A stretch of 64,000 nucleotides of DNA from Paralcaligenes sp. KSB-10 (GCF_021266465.1 NZ_CP089848.1:4340001-4404000), one strand, 5' to 3'; positions 8,789 to 17,788 are shown, counted from the stretch's first letter. Notes: generated from the letters alone by a model not told the origin. Numbers and translations: made by a program.

Positions 8789-9838
8789 ATGCCTGAAAAG
8801 ACTCCTGAACCCCAATCCATCGTCAGCCCGGTCACGCGCAGCGCGATTTTCATTGTCGCTGTGCTCGCGGCCGGCGACTACAGCGCCGACAAAGTCCGCG
8901 CTTTGTGCACGGACATCGCCGCCCTTGTCCGCTCCGTTGGCAAGCGCGTCCCCTCGGGCAACTTGTCCTGCGTTTGCGGCTTCGGCTCCGATGCCTGGAA
9001 CAGGCTTTTCGCCGAACCGCGTCCCGCGTCCTTGCATCCGTTTCGCGAGTTCGGCGCGGGTGAACGTCGCGCCATGGCAACGCCGGGCGATTTGCTGCTG
9101 CACATTCGCGCGGATCAGATGGACCTCTGTTTCGAGCTCGCCACGCTGTTGTTGGGACGGCTCGGCGACGCGGTCTCCGTGGTCGACGAAGTGCACGGTT
9201 TTCGTTACTTCGATTTGCGCAGCATGGTGGGGTTCGTCGATGGCACCGAGAATCCGGCCGGCCGCGAGGCTGTGGAGTTCACCGTGATCGACGACGAAGA
9301 TCCGGGGTTCGCAGGCGGCAGCTACGTGCTCGTGCAGAAGTATCTGCACGACATGGCGGGCTGGAATGCTTTGCCCGTCGAAACCCAGGAACGCATCATA
9401 GGCCGTACCAAGCTGTCCGACATCGAGCTCGACGAGGCGGTCAAGCCGTCGTCGTCGCACAGCTCGTTGACGACGCTCGTCGAGAACGGGCAGGAAGTGA
9501 AAATCCTGCGCGACAATATGCCTTTTGGCCGCCCCGGTGCGGGCGAGTTCGGGACCTATTTCATCGGTTATGCCCGTTCTCCCGCACCGATCGAGCAGAT
9601 GCTCGAAAATATGTTTGTCGGACGGCCTCCCGGCAATTACGACCGGCTGCTCGATTTCAGCCGCGCAGTCACGGGCGGCCTTTTCTTTGTCCCGTCTGCC
9701 GATCTGCTCGAAGCGCTCGCGGAGCGTGACTCGCAGGTCGCCGGCGCGACTCAGCCCGATGCGCCGTCACCCGTCGAACCACCCCATGACGGCTCACTGA
9801 ATATTGGCTCTCTCAAAGGAACTTCTCAATATGAATAA
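8789..9838 (+). CDS. Dye-decolorizing (DyP-type) heme peroxidase, encapsulin cargo
   Basis: The 349-residue product is a class B DyP peroxidase. It shows the GFVDG distal motif (about residues 149-153), the proximal histidine in SSSHSS (about 223) and the distal arginine in ILRDNMPFG. It would oxidise substrates with H2O2 using a b-type heme. The C-terminus, DGSLNIGSLKG plus six residues, is an encapsulin targeting peptide, and the encapsulin gene follows with an 8-base overlap, so the enzyme is very likely packed in the shell. The start is uncertain. Homologues begin near MPEKTPEPQ (8789), but an in-frame ATG at 8723 (adding 22 residues) also has a distant AAGG site. Confidence 0.93.
   Translation: MPEKTPEPQSIVSPVTRSAIFIVAVLAAGDYSADKVRALCTDIAALVRSVGKRVPSGNLSCVCGFGSDAWNRLFAEPRPASLHPFREFGAGERRAMATPGDLLLHIRADQMDLCFELATLLLGRLGDAVSVVDEVHGFRYFDLRSMVGFVDGTENPAGREAVEFTVIDDEDPGFAGGSYVLVQKYLHDMAGWNALPVETQERIIGRTKLSDIELDEAVKPSSSHSSLTTLVENGQEVKILRDNMPFGRPGAGEFGTYFIGYARSPAPIEQMLENMFVGRPPGNYDRLLDFSRAVTGGLFFVPSADLLEALAERDSQVAGATQPDAPSPVEPPHDGSLNIGSLKGTSQYE
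9788..9820 (+). other. Encapsulin targeting peptide coding segment
   Basis: These codons specify DGSLNIGSLKG at the peroxidase C-terminus, the conserved cargo-loading peptide that binds the inner face of encapsulin shells. It follows a proline-rich linker (PDAPSPVEPP), as in other DyP cargoes. The last codons (AAA GGA) also form the Shine-Dalgarno of the encapsulin gene starting at 9831. Confidence 0.9.
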
Positions 9839-10634
9839 TCTGCACCGCGAGCTTGCTCCCATTTCCAGCGCGGCCTGGTCGCAAATCGAAGAAGAAGTGG
9901 CGCGCACCTTCAGGCGCTCCGTTGCCGGCCGGCGTGTGGTCGACGTCAAGGGGCCTGGCGGTCTCGAGCTGGCAGCCGTAGGGACAGGGCACAAACGTAC
10001 GATCGCTGCGCCGCAAAAGGGCGTCGACGCGCGATTGCGCGAAGTGAAAACGCTTGTCGAGCTGACCATACCGTTCGAGCTGCAGCGCGATGCGATCGAC
10101 GACGTCGAGCGCGGCGCCAATGATTCCGACTGGCAACCGGCCAAGGATGCGGCCAAGGAACTCGCCTATGCGGAGGACCGGGCGATTCTCGATGGCTACA
10201 AGGCGGCCGGCATTGTCGGGATTCGCGAAGGTTCGTCAAATACGCCGCTGGCGCTGCCGAGCGCTGTCGGCGACTACCCTGTCGCGATCGGCAAGGCACT
10301 CGAACAGCTGCGGCTGGCCGGTGTGGACGGCCCTTATTCCGTCCTGCTCGGCGCCGATGCCTATACGGCGCTCGGCGGGGGAAGCGACGAGGGCTACCCG
10401 GTCATCGGGCACATCAAACGCATTCTCAACGGCGAGATCATCTGGGCGCCGGCGATCAACGGGGGTAGCGTAGTGTCCACGCGCGGCGGGGATTTTGAAT
10501 TGCATCTCGGTCAGGACCTGTCGATTGGATACCAGAGCCATACTGACAAAATCGTGCGCCTTTATTTGCGCGAAACCTTGACGTTCCTGATGTTGACGAG
10601 CGAGGCTTCGGTATCGGTAATGGCGTCGCGATGA
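9831..10634 (+). CDS. Family 1 encapsulin shell protein (HK97-fold, linocin M18-like)
   Basis: This 267-residue protein is a family 1 encapsulin. It starts MNNLHRELAPISSAAWSQIEEEVARTF, followed by the R-VVDV-GP-G block of the N-terminal arm, the DDVERGA region and an AE-RAI-DGY helix of the HK97 fold. It also has the C-terminal QDLSIGYQ strand. Such proteins self-assemble into an icosahedral nanocompartment. The start at 9831 overlaps the peroxidase stop by 8 bases and uses AAAGGA inside the targeting-peptide codons. An upstream in-frame start at 9804 would add nine unrelated residues and is rejected. Cargo identity comes directly from the adjoining DyP gene. Confidence 0.96.
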   Translation: MNNLHRELAPISSAAWSQIEEEVARTFRRSVAGRRVVDVKGPGGLELAAVGTGHKRTIAAPQKGVDARLREVKTLVELTIPFELQRDAIDDVERGANDSDWQPAKDAAKELAYAEDRAILDGYKAAGIVGIREGSSNTPLALPSAVGDYPVAIGKALEQLRLAGVDGPYSVLLGADAYTALGGGSDEGYPVIGHIKRILNGEIIWAPAINGGSVVSTRGGDFELHLGQDLSIGYQSHTDKIVRLYLRETLTFLMLTSEASVSVMASR

Positions 10635-10748
10635 GCGCCGAAATGTAAAGGTTGGGCCGAGTCCTCCGACTTCGACAAAGCCTGCGCGTTGCGGTCAGTT
10701 TGCCGGCGCTCTTACATGCATGCTCAAGATTTCATTGAGGGGTACTGT

Positions 10749-13058
10749 ATGCAGTCTAGAATCGATTCCAATCTTGGCATTGCTGGAGAGCCCGATGAGT
10801 GGGTGCATTCGGCCTGTGTCTTGTGCTCCAATGGATGTGGTCTTGACATTGCCGTCAAGGATGGCCGCATTGCGGGGGTTCGTGGATCTGCCCATCATCC
10901 TGTGAATTTCGGCCACCTGGGGCCCAAGGGTTTGCATAGTTGGGTCGCCAATAATTCAAAGCGCCGCGGCACGACACCGATGATTCGCCGCAAAAAGGGT
11001 GAGCCGCTACAGCCGGCAAGCTGGCCTGAAGCCATGGATTTTTTCATCGAACGCTTCACGGATGCGTGGAAGCAGGGGCATCAGAACCTGGGTTGCTACA
11101 ACTCGGGGCAGCTCACTCTCGAGGAGCTCTACACTCTGGGCAAGCTTTGGCGCGGCGGCCTGCGTTCGTCCAACATCGACGGCAATACGCGCCTGTGCAC
11201 GGCAACTTCCGCGACAGGGCTCATGGCGAATTTCGGAACGGACGGCCCGGTTGCTTCCTACGTCGATATAGACCAGGCGGACTTGCTGTGCCTATATGGC
11301 CATAATGTGGCCGAGGCGCAGACCGTATTGTGGGAGCGCATGCTGGCCGCGAAGCGGAAAAACGGTGGCCGGATCATCGTGGCCGATCCTCGCAAAACCC
11401 CGAGCGTGCGTCAGGGAGCGGACCTGCATCTGCAATTGCGTGTCGGGACCAACGTGGCCTTGATGAATGGGATTGTTCATCTACTGATCGAGCGCGGCTG
11501 GGTGGATCGCGAATTCGTCGCGCAGCACACAGTCGGCTTCGCCGAACTTGAAACAGTGGTTCGCGAATATCCACCGGAGCGCGTGGCCGACATCTGCGGC
11601 ATCGGCACAGAGGACTTGCAGACGGCAGCCGAATGGATCGGAACCACGCCGCGCATGGTCTCGACCGTGTTGCAGGGCTTTTACCAGAGCGTCGAGGCAA
11701 CCGCCTCGTCGTCCATGGTGAATACGGTGCATTTGCTTACCGGCGCCATTGGCAGGCCTGGCGCTGGCCCGCTATTGATGGCGGGACAGCCTTCGGCAAT
11801 GTGCAATCGCGAGACAGGGGCGGGCGGCTCTTATCCGGCCTATCGAAACCCTCATAGCCGCGCCCAGATGATGGATTTGTGCGAGCACTGGAATCTCGAC
11901 TCCGACACATTCCGTCCCGAAATGCCCAAGGATATCCTGTCGATGATGGAGATGGCCGAACGCGGCGAAATCGAGTTCATGTGGGTAGTCGGTACTAACC
12001 CGCTGGTCAGCCTGCCCGATCAGAACCGGACGGAACGCATCCTCAGAAAGCTGTTCCTGGTAGTGCAGGACCCATTCATCGACGCTGAAACCGTCGATCT
12101 GGCGGATATTTATTTTCCGGCGGCGATGTGGGGCGAAAAAGCCGGTTGCATCACGAACGCGGATCGCAGCGTCAATCTTCTTTTGAAAGCGGTCGAGCCG
12201 CCCGGACAGGCCCGCAGCGATTTTGAAATTTTCGCGGAAGTGGCAAACAGCCTGGGCTTCAAAGATCGCGATGGTGCTCCCTTGATCTCCTTTGCGGGGC
12301 CGCGGGATGCCTTCGAGGAATGGCGCAAGGTGTCCAAGGGCAGGCCATGCGATTACTCTGGCATGACCTACGAATTGATCCTGGAAATGGGAGCGGTGCG
12401 TTGGCCGTGCAACGAGCAGCATCCCCGCGGTTCCGAACGGCTTTATGGAGATCTGAAATTCTGGACCGGCATCGACGAGTGCGAAAGCTACGGCGTTGAT
12501 TTCCTGACCGGCAATGTGACGAGCCGTGCCGGCTACGAACGAATCGACCCCAAGGGCAAGGCATTTCTCAGGCCCGTACACTGGCGGCGGCATCCGAACC
12601 CGACCTCGGAGGAATATCCGTTTATATTGAATACCGGCCGTGTCGTGTATCACTTCCACACCCGAACGAAGACCGCACGCTCCTCGGTGCTCAATCAACG
12701 GGCACCGCACCCCTATGTCGAAATTCATCCGACCGATGCGGCCCGCCTGCGGATCGGGCTCGGGGATATGGTCGAGATCACGTCGCCTAACGGTCGCTGG
12801 GAAGGGGTGGCAATGGTGGTGGATACGGTTCGTCCCGGAGAAGTGTTCGTTCCCTTCCATTATGGCCAGGGCGCACAGTCGGCCAATCAGCACACTTGGT
12901 ATGCGCGCGACCCTGTCAGCCATCAGCCGCAGCTGAAATCCTCGCCGGCCGCCGTCAGGCGGATTAGTTTCGGGCAGCCGCAGTCATGGCTGCTGGCGCG
13001 CCTTGCGGAACTCAATGGCGAGATTATCGAGCCGTTTGCCGCCACGCACTGTATATAG
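10749..13058 (+). CDS. Molybdopterin-dependent oxidoreductase
   Basis: The 769-residue product belongs to the DMSO reductase superfamily, nearest in layout to cytoplasmic nitrate reductase and formate dehydrogenase-like members. The N-terminus holds three of the four iron-sulfur cysteines (Cys23, Cys26, Cys30). The fourth position is Gly58 in LGPKG instead of the usual C-x-K-G. Cys150 in NTRLC is the expected molybdenum ligand. The C-terminal molybdopterin-binding domain ends with GQGAQSANQHTWYARDP. No Tat signal is visible, so it should be cytoplasmic. Start 10749 follows a GAGGGG site 8 bases away. The next gene is an SDR. No electron-transfer subunit or Mo-cofactor gene is nearby, so the substrate is undetermined. 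Confidence 0.9.
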   Translation: MQSRIDSNLGIAGEPDEWVHSACVLCSNGCGLDIAVKDGRIAGVRGSAHHPVNFGHLGPKGLHSWVANNSKRRGTTPMIRRKKGEPLQPASWPEAMDFFIERFTDAWKQGHQNLGCYNSGQLTLEELYTLGKLWRGGLRSSNIDGNTRLCTATSATGLMANFGTDGPVASYVDIDQADLLCLYGHNVAEAQTVLWERMLAAKRKNGGRIIVADPRKTPSVRQGADLHLQLRVGTNVALMNGIVHLLIERGWVDREFVAQHTVGFAELETVVREYPPERVADICGIGTEDLQTAAEWIGTTPRMVSTVLQGFYQSVEATASSSMVNTVHLLTGAIGRPGAGPLLMAGQPSAMCNRETGAGGSYPAYRNPHSRAQMMDLCEHWNLDSDTFRPEMPKDILSMMEMAERGEIEFMWVVGTNPLVSLPDQNRTERILRKLFLVVQDPFIDAETVDLADIYFPAAMWGEKAGCITNADRSVNLLLKAVEPPGQARSDFEIFAEVANSLGFKDRDGAPLISFAGPRDAFEEWRKVSKGRPCDYSGMTYELILEMGAVRWPCNEQHPRGSERLYGDLKFWTGIDECESYGVDFLTGNVTSRAGYERIDPKGKAFLRPVHWRRHPNPTSEEYPFILNTGRVVYHFHTRTKTARSSVLNQRAPHPYVEIHPTDAARLRIGLGDMVEITSPNGRWEGVAMVVDTVRPGEVFVPFHYGQGAQSANQHTWYARDPVSHQPQLKSSPAAVRRISFGQPQSWLLARLAELNGEIIEPFAATHCI

Positions 13059-13092
13059 ATCAAAGAGGAACGTTCGAGTCATCAGTTCTTTG

Positions 13093-13137
13093 CAAGAGTT
13101 TGATGTGACGATTAATACCTACAAGCCGAAACTCTTG
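13093..13137. repeat. Long stem-loop between oxidoreductase and SDR genes
   Basis: CAAGAGTTT at 13093-13101 and its exact complement AAACTCTTG at 13129-13137 enclose a 27-base loop, within the 114-base gap between the two genes. It could be an mRNA structure modulating SDR expression or an operator pair. No T-run follows, so an intrinsic terminator is unlikely. Confidence 0.35.
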
Positions 13138-13172
13138 TGGCATGAAGTTGGCAGCTCGAACGAGGAAGCAAA

Positions 13173-13934
13173 ATGAAGTATTTGAATTATCCCGTAGAAA
13201 GGTCGGTGGTCATTGTTACCGGTGGCACTCGAGGTATTGGAAAGGAGATCGTCAAGCAGTTGGCGGAAGAAGGGTATGCCATCTTGTTCACTCATTCGAA
13301 TTCCGATCAGGACGCGCGAAATCTGGAAATAGAGCTCGCAGGCCTGGGCTCAAAATGCCGCGCCCTGCGTATTGATGTATCCTCGGACCAAGCCGCCTCG
13401 AAAATTTTCGAGGCGGCGGAAACGCTGGGTGTCGTTACGGGCCTGGTCAACAATGCCGGTATTACCGGCCCGCTCGGAAAGCTGTCGAAACTGACCGATT
13501 CTGCGCTGCAAAGCGTGATTGCCGTGAATCTCTCCGCTCCCATCCGCCTTTGCCGGGAGGCCGCCCAACGCTGGGCAGGGCGTGATTTCAGGTCAACTAT
13601 CATCAATATTTCATCTGTTGCCGCGCGGTCGGGGTCCCCCGACGAATACGTGGCCTATGCTGCCACAAAAGGGGCAATAGAGACTTTGAGCATAGGCCTT
13701 GCAAAAGAGTTGGCATGCCACGGAATCTACGTTAATGCCGTTTCACCGGGAACTATCGATACCACTATTCACGCCCGCGCGGGCGAGCCGGACAGGGCTC
13801 AACGCGTGGCTGATCGCGTTCCTCTCAGGCGGCCTGGCGAATCGCATGAGGTCGCCCAGGCTGTCGTTTGGCTGATATCAAACGAGGCGTCGTATATAAC
13901 GGGTACCGTCTTGTGCGTCGCAGGTGGCTTGTAA
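13173..13934 (+). CDS. SDR-family NAD(P)-dependent oxidoreductase
   Basis: This is a 253-residue classical short-chain dehydrogenase. It has the nucleotide-binding TGGTRGIG (about residues 15-22), NNAG (about 93-96), a catalytic Ser in INISSVAA, Tyr-x-x-x-Lys in YAATKGA, and a C-terminal ITGTVLCVAGG. The length and motifs suit 3-oxoacyl reductase-like or sugar/alcohol dehydrogenases. A GAGGAAG site precedes the ATG at 13173. It follows the molybdopterin oxidoreductase by 114 bases on the same strand and may take part in the same oxidation pathway. The substrate is unknown. Confidence 0.92.
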   Translation: MKYLNYPVERSVVIVTGGTRGIGKEIVKQLAEEGYAILFTHSNSDQDARNLEIELAGLGSKCRALRIDVSSDQAASKIFEAAETLGVVTGLVNNAGITGPLGKLSKLTDSALQSVIAVNLSAPIRLCREAAQRWAGRDFRSTIINISSVAARSGSPDEYVAYAATKGAIETLSIGLAKELACHGIYVNAVSPGTIDTTIHARAGEPDRAQRVADRVPLRRPGESHEVAQAVVWLISNEASYITGTVLCVAGGL

Positions 13935-14291
13935 GCCAACCTCAAGCCGCCGACTCTGGTCGATTCGAACCTAAGCCCGGCATGGATTGCGTGCCGGCCC
14001 GGGCCGCGGCGTGGTTGACGTGAAGTTGTCAATGAAGTCATGGAAATAATCATTTCCAAATAAAGCAGTGCCAATGCGGATGGATTTCTCTTCGCGATGC
14101 CTGTAAAACATCACGAGCCACAGGAATCGGTATTGGCCATCCGCATTGTGTCGGCGGACAATTGCCAAACACATAATCCGACTTCAAGACATTGGCTTAA
14201 ACGGCGGTCGTTTGCACCAGCACTTCAATTAAAGCTGCATGGCACAACAGTCACCGGAAACACCCCTTGGCTTCCACACAGGACGATAATC
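13935..14291. promoter_or_regulatory. Non-coding region with inverted repeats before MFS gene
   Basis: These 357 bases hold no supported gene. Two symmetrical elements stand out. GGAAAT-AATC-ATTTCC at 14042-14057 is a perfect hairpin or dyad operator candidate. CAATGCGGATGG at 14072-14083 is exactly complementary to CCATCCGCATTG at 14137-14148, 53 bases apart. They lie 140-250 bases before the MFS start and could be paired regulator sites, perhaps for the LysR encoded downstream. The open frame running through here into the MFS gene is not considered coding before 14292. Confidence 0.4.
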
Positions 14292-15602
14292 ATGAAAACA
14301 AGAGACACGTCGCCGCACTTCCAGCAGGTTGCCGCCGCAGTCATTGGCAATGCGCTGGAATGGTATGACTTCATCGTATTCGGCTTTATGACGGGCATTA
14401 TTTCGTCCGTGTTCTTTCCCGTAGAGAACGCTTATGCAGGGCTGCTTCTTACGACCGCAAGTTTCGGCGTGGGTTTTGTGATGCGGCCCATAGGCGGTAT
14501 CTTCATCGGCATCTATGCCGATCGAAAAGGCCGGAAAGCGGCGCTGCAGTTCATCATCGCACTGATGGCCATGGCCACAGCGCTTCTTGCATTCGCGCCG
14601 TCTTATGCGGTGATCGGTGTTGCGAGTTCGCTGGTGATTGTGATTGCACGCATGTTGCAGGGCCTTGCAACGGGCGGTGAATTCGCCAGCTCTACGGCAC
14701 TGTTGATGGAAATCGCCCCACCTGGCCGGCGCGGTCTGTATGGTTCGTGGCAGATGGTCGGGCAAGGGCTTTCGCTGCTTGCCGGCGCGCTGATCAGTAC
14801 GGCCATCACGCACTTGCTGTCCCATGAGCAGCTGTACGCCTGGGGATGGCGAATACCGTTTGCTGTAGGCCTGCTGATCGCCCCTGTGGGTTTTTGGATA
14901 CGCAGGCATCTACAAGAGCCCACCACGACTGGCGTCGCCACGGCCGGCGATGAGCTCAGGCTATCGTTTGCACAGGCCTTGCAGCAGCACGGCCGCGCCA
15001 TGCTCGCGAGCATGCTGCTTACCGCATCGGGAACGATCGCGTTCTATGTGCTGGTCATTTATATGCCGACGTTCGCCAGCGGCCACCTGGGCATCGCACT
15101 CGACGATGCCTTCGGATCCCAGTGTCTCGCAATTGTGGTGATGACGGCGATTATTCCCATCTTCGGCGCGCTGTCGGACCGGATTGGCCGGCGCCTGCTG
15201 ATGCAGGCACCTCTTGTCTGCTATTTGGTATTGCTGATACCGCTTTTCGAGTGGCTGCTGGCCTCGCCAAGTGTGTTCAGACTGATGGTTGCACAAATTG
15301 CATTGTGCGGCGTACTCGGGATGTTCCTCGGCCCCTACGCCTGCGCCATTGCCGAGCAATTCTCGGCCAGAGTCCGCTCTACGGGCATGGCAATCAGCTA
15401 CAACATTGCCGTGATGGTGTTTGGCGGGTTTGCGCAGTTTTTCGTAACATTGCTGATCCATACGACGGGTTCGCTGCTGACGCCGGCCTTTTATCTTACT
15501 TTTGGCGCGGTACTCGGCATAGCGGGCAGTTTCCTGCTTGTCGAGGGCACGCAAGGCCATGTGCTGTCAACCGCCAGGCCCGCCGCGGCTAATCTGCGGT
15601 AG
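14292..15602 (+). CDS. MFS transporter, metabolite:H+ symporter (MHS) type
   Basis: This is a 436-residue inner-membrane carrier with about 12 hydrophobic segments. It shows MHS-subfamily features: NALEWYDFIVFGFMTG in the first helix, ADRKGRKAAL in the loop between helices 2 and 3, and DRIGRRLL at the mid-protein repeat. Members carry proton-coupled carboxylates such as citrate, alpha-ketoglutarate, shikimate or osmolytes. The start at 14292 is chosen because the upstream extension (to 14097) is not transporter-like, and the resulting length matches the family. It is followed by a LysR gene and a deacylase/hydrolase pair, which probably act on the imported compound. Confidence 0.92.
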   Translation: MKTRDTSPHFQQVAAAVIGNALEWYDFIVFGFMTGIISSVFFPVENAYAGLLLTTASFGVGFVMRPIGGIFIGIYADRKGRKAALQFIIALMAMATALLAFAPSYAVIGVASSLVIVIARMLQGLATGGEFASSTALLMEIAPPGRRGLYGSWQMVGQGLSLLAGALISTAITHLLSHEQLYAWGWRIPFAVGLLIAPVGFWIRRHLQEPTTTGVATAGDELRLSFAQALQQHGRAMLASMLLTASGTIAFYVLVIYMPTFASGHLGIALDDAFGSQCLAIVVMTAIIPIFGALSDRIGRRLLMQAPLVCYLVLLIPLFEWLLASPSVFRLMVAQIALCGVLGMFLGPYACAIAEQFSARVRSTGMAISYNIAVMVFGGFAQFFVTLLIHTTGSLLTPAFYLTFGAVLGIAGSFLLVEGTQGHVLSTARPAAANLR

Positions 15603-15699
15603 GCCGCAACCGGCCGGGCGAAGGGTATCGCGGCGGCGGGTGTTACAGTATTCCCGTCTGCACGATACTGTCCACGCCACCTCACGCCCATCAAGGCCT

Positions 15700-16602
15700 A
15701 TGGAACTTCGCCATCTTCGCTATTTCATCGCTGTGGCCGAAAGCCGGAGTTTTCGCGTTGCTTCCGAGCGGATTCACGTAACACAGCCGGCAATCACTCG
15801 ACAGATCCGGGATCTGGAAACCGAGATTGGCGTCACACTGTTCCAACGCACGAGCGTGGGTGTGGTGCTCACGCCGGCGGGCGAATTGTTCCTGCGAGAA
15901 ACCCACACAGTGTTCTCGCTGCTTGGCGCTGCGACACGTTCCGCGCGACGAGTGGCAGCGGGGTTGGAAGGCAGTCTGCGCATCGGATTCATCGAGAACA
16001 GCAGCTGGGATGGCCTGGTGCCCGATGCGTTTGCGCGCTACCAAAGCGAGTCCCCTGGTATACATCTTGAGTTGCTGCCGATGAACTCGCCTGAGCAAAT
16101 GGAGTCGCTCGTTGCGGGCCATATTGACGGCGCGTTCGTCTATATGCTGGATCCGCTGCCCGCCGGAATTCTCAGCATTCCCCTTGGCCGCAGAGGCGTT
16201 CTTCTGGCTGTGCCCAGGCAGTGGGGCTGGCCTCACGACCACGCGGTCTGCGTGAACCAACTCAACGGCAAACCTATCGTAGCCTTTCCCCGCCACACCT
16301 ATCCCGCGTATTATGACTATCTGCTTGAAGCCTGCAACCTGGCCGGGCTTACACTCGACGTCGTGCAGGAAGTCAGCACCGAGGCAGCCATCCTGTCTCT
16401 CGTCTCGGCCGGCATAGGCGCGGCAATTGTGAATGACGGCAACCGAAGCCGGCCACTCGCACGCGTGCGGTTCCTGGAGTTTGCCGACCTGCCGCTGTCG
16501 ATCCCGCTGGCATTCGCCTATCGGGAGGGGAATCCGGATCCTGCACTGGCGCATTTCATCGCCATGCTGAAGTCCCTGCTTGACGAGGCTGCCGCGGGGT
16601 AA
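15700..16602 (+). CDS. LysR-family transcriptional regulator
   Basis: The 300-residue product starts MELRHLRYFIAVAESRSFRVASERIHVTQPAITRQIRDLE, shown here only to mark the canonical LysR HTH (residues 1-60), and has an effector domain from about residue 90 (GSLRIGFIEN). The start at 15700 removes a 54-residue upstream extension that overlaps the MFS gene. It is embedded between the MFS gene and the deacylase, all on one strand, so it may regulate that cluster. The best relatives in layout are CbnR/BenM-like LysRs of aromatic and carboxylate pathways. Confidence 0.93.
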   Translation: MELRHLRYFIAVAESRSFRVASERIHVTQPAITRQIRDLETEIGVTLFQRTSVGVVLTPAGELFLRETHTVFSLLGAATRSARRVAAGLEGSLRIGFIENSSWDGLVPDAFARYQSESPGIHLELLPMNSPEQMESLVAGHIDGAFVYMLDPLPAGILSIPLGRRGVLLAVPRQWGWPHDHAVCVNQLNGKPIVAFPRHTYPAYYDYLLEACNLAGLTLDVVQEVSTEAAILSLVSAGIGAAIVNDGNRSRPLARVRFLEFADLPLSIPLAFAYREGNPDPALAHFIAMLKSLLDEAAAG

Positions 16603-16771
16603 ATCTGCCGGTGGCGTGTTCATCGGCCACCGTGGGGGCGATGCTTCGCAAGCATCATCCCGTACAGTAATCGGCATTGGATCGAATCGCCCCCACCCCT
16701 CATAATTTTGGCAGGACGAAGATGACATGCGCGCCACTGCGCGCATTCAAGGAATCAGGACACTTTGCCGC

Positions 16772-17785
16772 ATGGACACACAAAAATCCCGTATCGCCAC
16801 GGACATCAACTACGACCGTGATGGCTTTCAAACCGGCACACTGCGCGTGCCGCATTCGGTTGACCGTTCCGGCTATGGCCATATACCCATTCCGGTCGGC
16901 GTGCTGAAACAGGGTGATGGCCCAACGATTCTGTTGACGGGGGGCAATCACGGAGACGAGTACGAAGGCCCCATCGCGCTGATGAAGCTATTGCAGCGCC
17001 TGCCGGAATCCACCATCAACGGGCGCATCATCGTGGTGCCTGGCCTGAATTTTCCCGCATTCCTTGCGGGAAAACGGACGTCGCCAATAGATCGCGCGAA
17101 CATGAACCGTGTCTTCCCCGGCAAGCGGGACGGCACAATCACTGAAATGATTGCCCACTACGTAGATACAGAGCTGTTTCCCCGCGCGGATGTGGTCTTC
17201 GATATCCACGCGGGAGGGCAGTCGTTCAATCATATGCCCATGCTGTTGCTTTACCCGCCTGAAGGCGATGAGCGGCGAGCCGACTATCTTCGCCTCGTCA
17301 AGTCATTCGCGGCACCGCACGCGATGGTGATGGACCTGCTGGGCGAGGACCGCACCTATGGCGCGGCCGTCGAACGCCAAGGAAAGCTCTTCCTGTGCGG
17401 CGAATTCGGCGGGTATGGAACGTGCAATCCTGACTGCCTCTCTATCGTCGAGGAAGGCTTGGTCCGCCTGCTGGATGCCTTGGCTGTCATGCCCGATGAA
17501 GCCGTTCCTGTTCCACGCTTCGATACGCGTTATCTGCGCGTGAACGGGCAGAAACATTATGTGTTTTCGCCGGTGGCCGGCGTGTTCGAGCCCATGGTCA
17601 GGCTCGGTGATTGCGTCGCCAAGGGGCAACTGGCAGGTCAAGTCTTCAATCCTCATACACCATGGGCCGCGCCAGTGGCACTTAGATTTGCCGAAGCCGG
17701 CCTCGCCGTGTGCATGCGTTCGCTGGCTGGAGTCCAGGCCGGCGACTGCCTCGCACTGATCGCCTCAGATACCATACTGGCCTGA
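16772..17785 (+). CDS. DoeB-like deacylase, succinylglutamate desuccinylase/aspartoacylase family
   Basis: This 337-residue zinc-dependent amidohydrolase of the AstE/AspA family removes an acyl group from an N-acyl amino acid. The motif GGNHGDEYEGP (about residues 53-63) supplies the zinc ligands His and Glu, VFDIHAGG gives the third ligand region, and a beta-barrel C-terminal domain follows. The N-terminal half closely resembles DoeB, the N-acetyl-2,4-diaminobutyrate deacetylase of ectoine breakdown, but no other ectoine genes are present. An in-frame ATG at 16727 (adding 15 residues) is an alternative start. The MBL-fold gene begins 3 bases after its stop. Confidence 0.85.
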   Translation: MDTQKSRIATDINYDRDGFQTGTLRVPHSVDRSGYGHIPIPVGVLKQGDGPTILLTGGNHGDEYEGPIALMKLLQRLPESTINGRIIVVPGLNFPAFLAGKRTSPIDRANMNRVFPGKRDGTITEMIAHYVDTELFPRADVVFDIHAGGQSFNHMPMLLLYPPEGDERRADYLRLVKSFAAPHAMVMDLLGEDRTYGAAVERQGKLFLCGEFGGYGTCNPDCLSIVEEGLVRLLDALAVMPDEAVPVPRFDTRYLRVNGQKHYVFSPVAGVFEPMVRLGDCVAKGQLAGQVFNPHTPWAAPVALRFAEAGLAVCMRSLAGVQAGDCLALIASDTILA

Positions 17786-17788
17786 ACC

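Noticed and set aside
11772-12923. 383-codon open frame opposite the molybdopterin oxidoreductase
   Set aside because: Shadow of the sense gene; no family features.
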